Origin: Paraburkholderia tropica
Lineage (GTDB): Bacteria > Pseudomonadota > Gammaproteobacteria > Burkholderiales > Burkholderiaceae
NCBI RefSeq assembly: GCF_914484835.1
Contig: NZ_CAJZAR010000043.1
Coordinates: 1 to 64,000 of the forward strand
DNA length: 64,000 bases
Reading direction: 5' to 3'
Every line of letters begins with the position of its first letter. Positions within the stretch are counted from its first letter, which is position 1. The notes under the pieces were generated by a model that was not told the DNA's origin, searched no databases, and was given only the letters and a program-made list of their open reading frames with translations. The translations under genes were made by a program, and so were the position numbers. Positions 63,823 to 64,000 of the stretch are shown piece after piece.

Positions 63823-64000
63823 ATGGAGATAGACCTTCGAGAAATTCAGGCGCTGCACGCGCGGTACGCGCGCGAGCCTGTCGTCATCGATCTGGAGGCG
63901 CAGATGCGCGCGCGCCCCGCCCCGCTGCTGCTCGCGCACGATCCTGCCGTGAGCACGTCTGCGCTACGCCGCATGTGGAAGGCGCGCGCGAACGTCGGGC
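63823..64000 (+). CDS. Partial gene cut by the window edge
   Basis: Starts MEIDLREIQALHARYAREP with GGAGG upstream and stays open to the end of the window (59 codons): IDLEAQMRARPAPLLLAHDPAVSTSALRRMW. No family can be named from this part. Same orientation as the previous gene. Confidence 0.55.
   Translation, partial: MEIDLREIQALHARYAREPVVIDLEAQMRARPAPLLLAHDPAVSTSALRRMWKARANVG

Overview
The window reads as a GC-rich beta-proteobacterial replicon of the Burkholderia/Paraburkholderia type. The basis is gene content and protein style: an imuABC mutasome with a CTGT-N8-ACAG SOS box, PE-Lig-Pol LigD with Ku, short H-NS proteins with the C-terminal SGRG motif, DUF1488/DUF2934/DUF72 proteins, and type VI secretion (T6SS) cassettes. 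There is no rRNA, tRNA, CRISPR array or core housekeeping block, so this is accessory DNA (a chromid, megaplasmid or island). The species call is inference.

Layout. (1) 0.3-2.1 kb, lower GC: remnant T6SS effector cassette on the minus strand (glucosaminidase that looks 5'-truncated, two secreted proteins that could be immunity factors, PAAR). (2) 2.2-17.1 kb: stress island with three Hsp20 proteins, groES-groEL, PagL-type lipid A deacylase, hemerythrin, H-NS, YjzC-like and several small unknowns. At least three heat-shock operons, and a fourth site, carry CTTGAA(A/G)-N15/16-CTAT(T/G)T boxes that look like sigma-32 promoters. (3) 17.1-23.5 kb: DNA repair block with ligD facing a ku-MerR/TPR operon, then a UvrD-like helicase. 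(4) 23.6-34.4 kb: complete T6SS lipase cassette on the plus strand (vgrG, tle3, tla3, small membrane protein, PAAR, orphan tssF), ending with an unrecognised protein made of seven Cys/His zinc modules. (5) 34.5-41.6 kb: lipoprotein, then imuA-imuB-dnaE2 behind a perfect SOS palindrome, then a DUF72 gene. (6) 41.7-55.7 kb: mobile and variable region with two tyrosine-recombinase-like genes lacking the catalytic Tyr, a second H-NS, an IS3-family element with 3-bp target duplication, an HNH nuclease and a train of small minus-strand genes, many single-membrane. (7) 55.7-62.5 kb: minus-strand operon with an SbcC/Rad50-like ATPase, a partner protein, an SbcD/Mre11-like phosphoesterase, a NADAR protein and a large Cys-cluster protein. 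Almost every junction has a strong RNA hairpin, and the operon is led by a multi-hairpin, terminator-bearing leader. (8) 62.8-64.0 kb: divergent plus-strand genes that look like integrative-element genes, the last cut by the window edge.

The blocks fit a mobile stress and competition package: protein folding under heat, mutagenic and NHEJ repair, T6SS phospholipase warfare and an MGE-borne nuclease/ATPase system. The most interesting uncharacterised pieces are the seven-module zinc protein appended to the T6SS cassette and the hairpin-punctuated SbcCD-NADAR operon.
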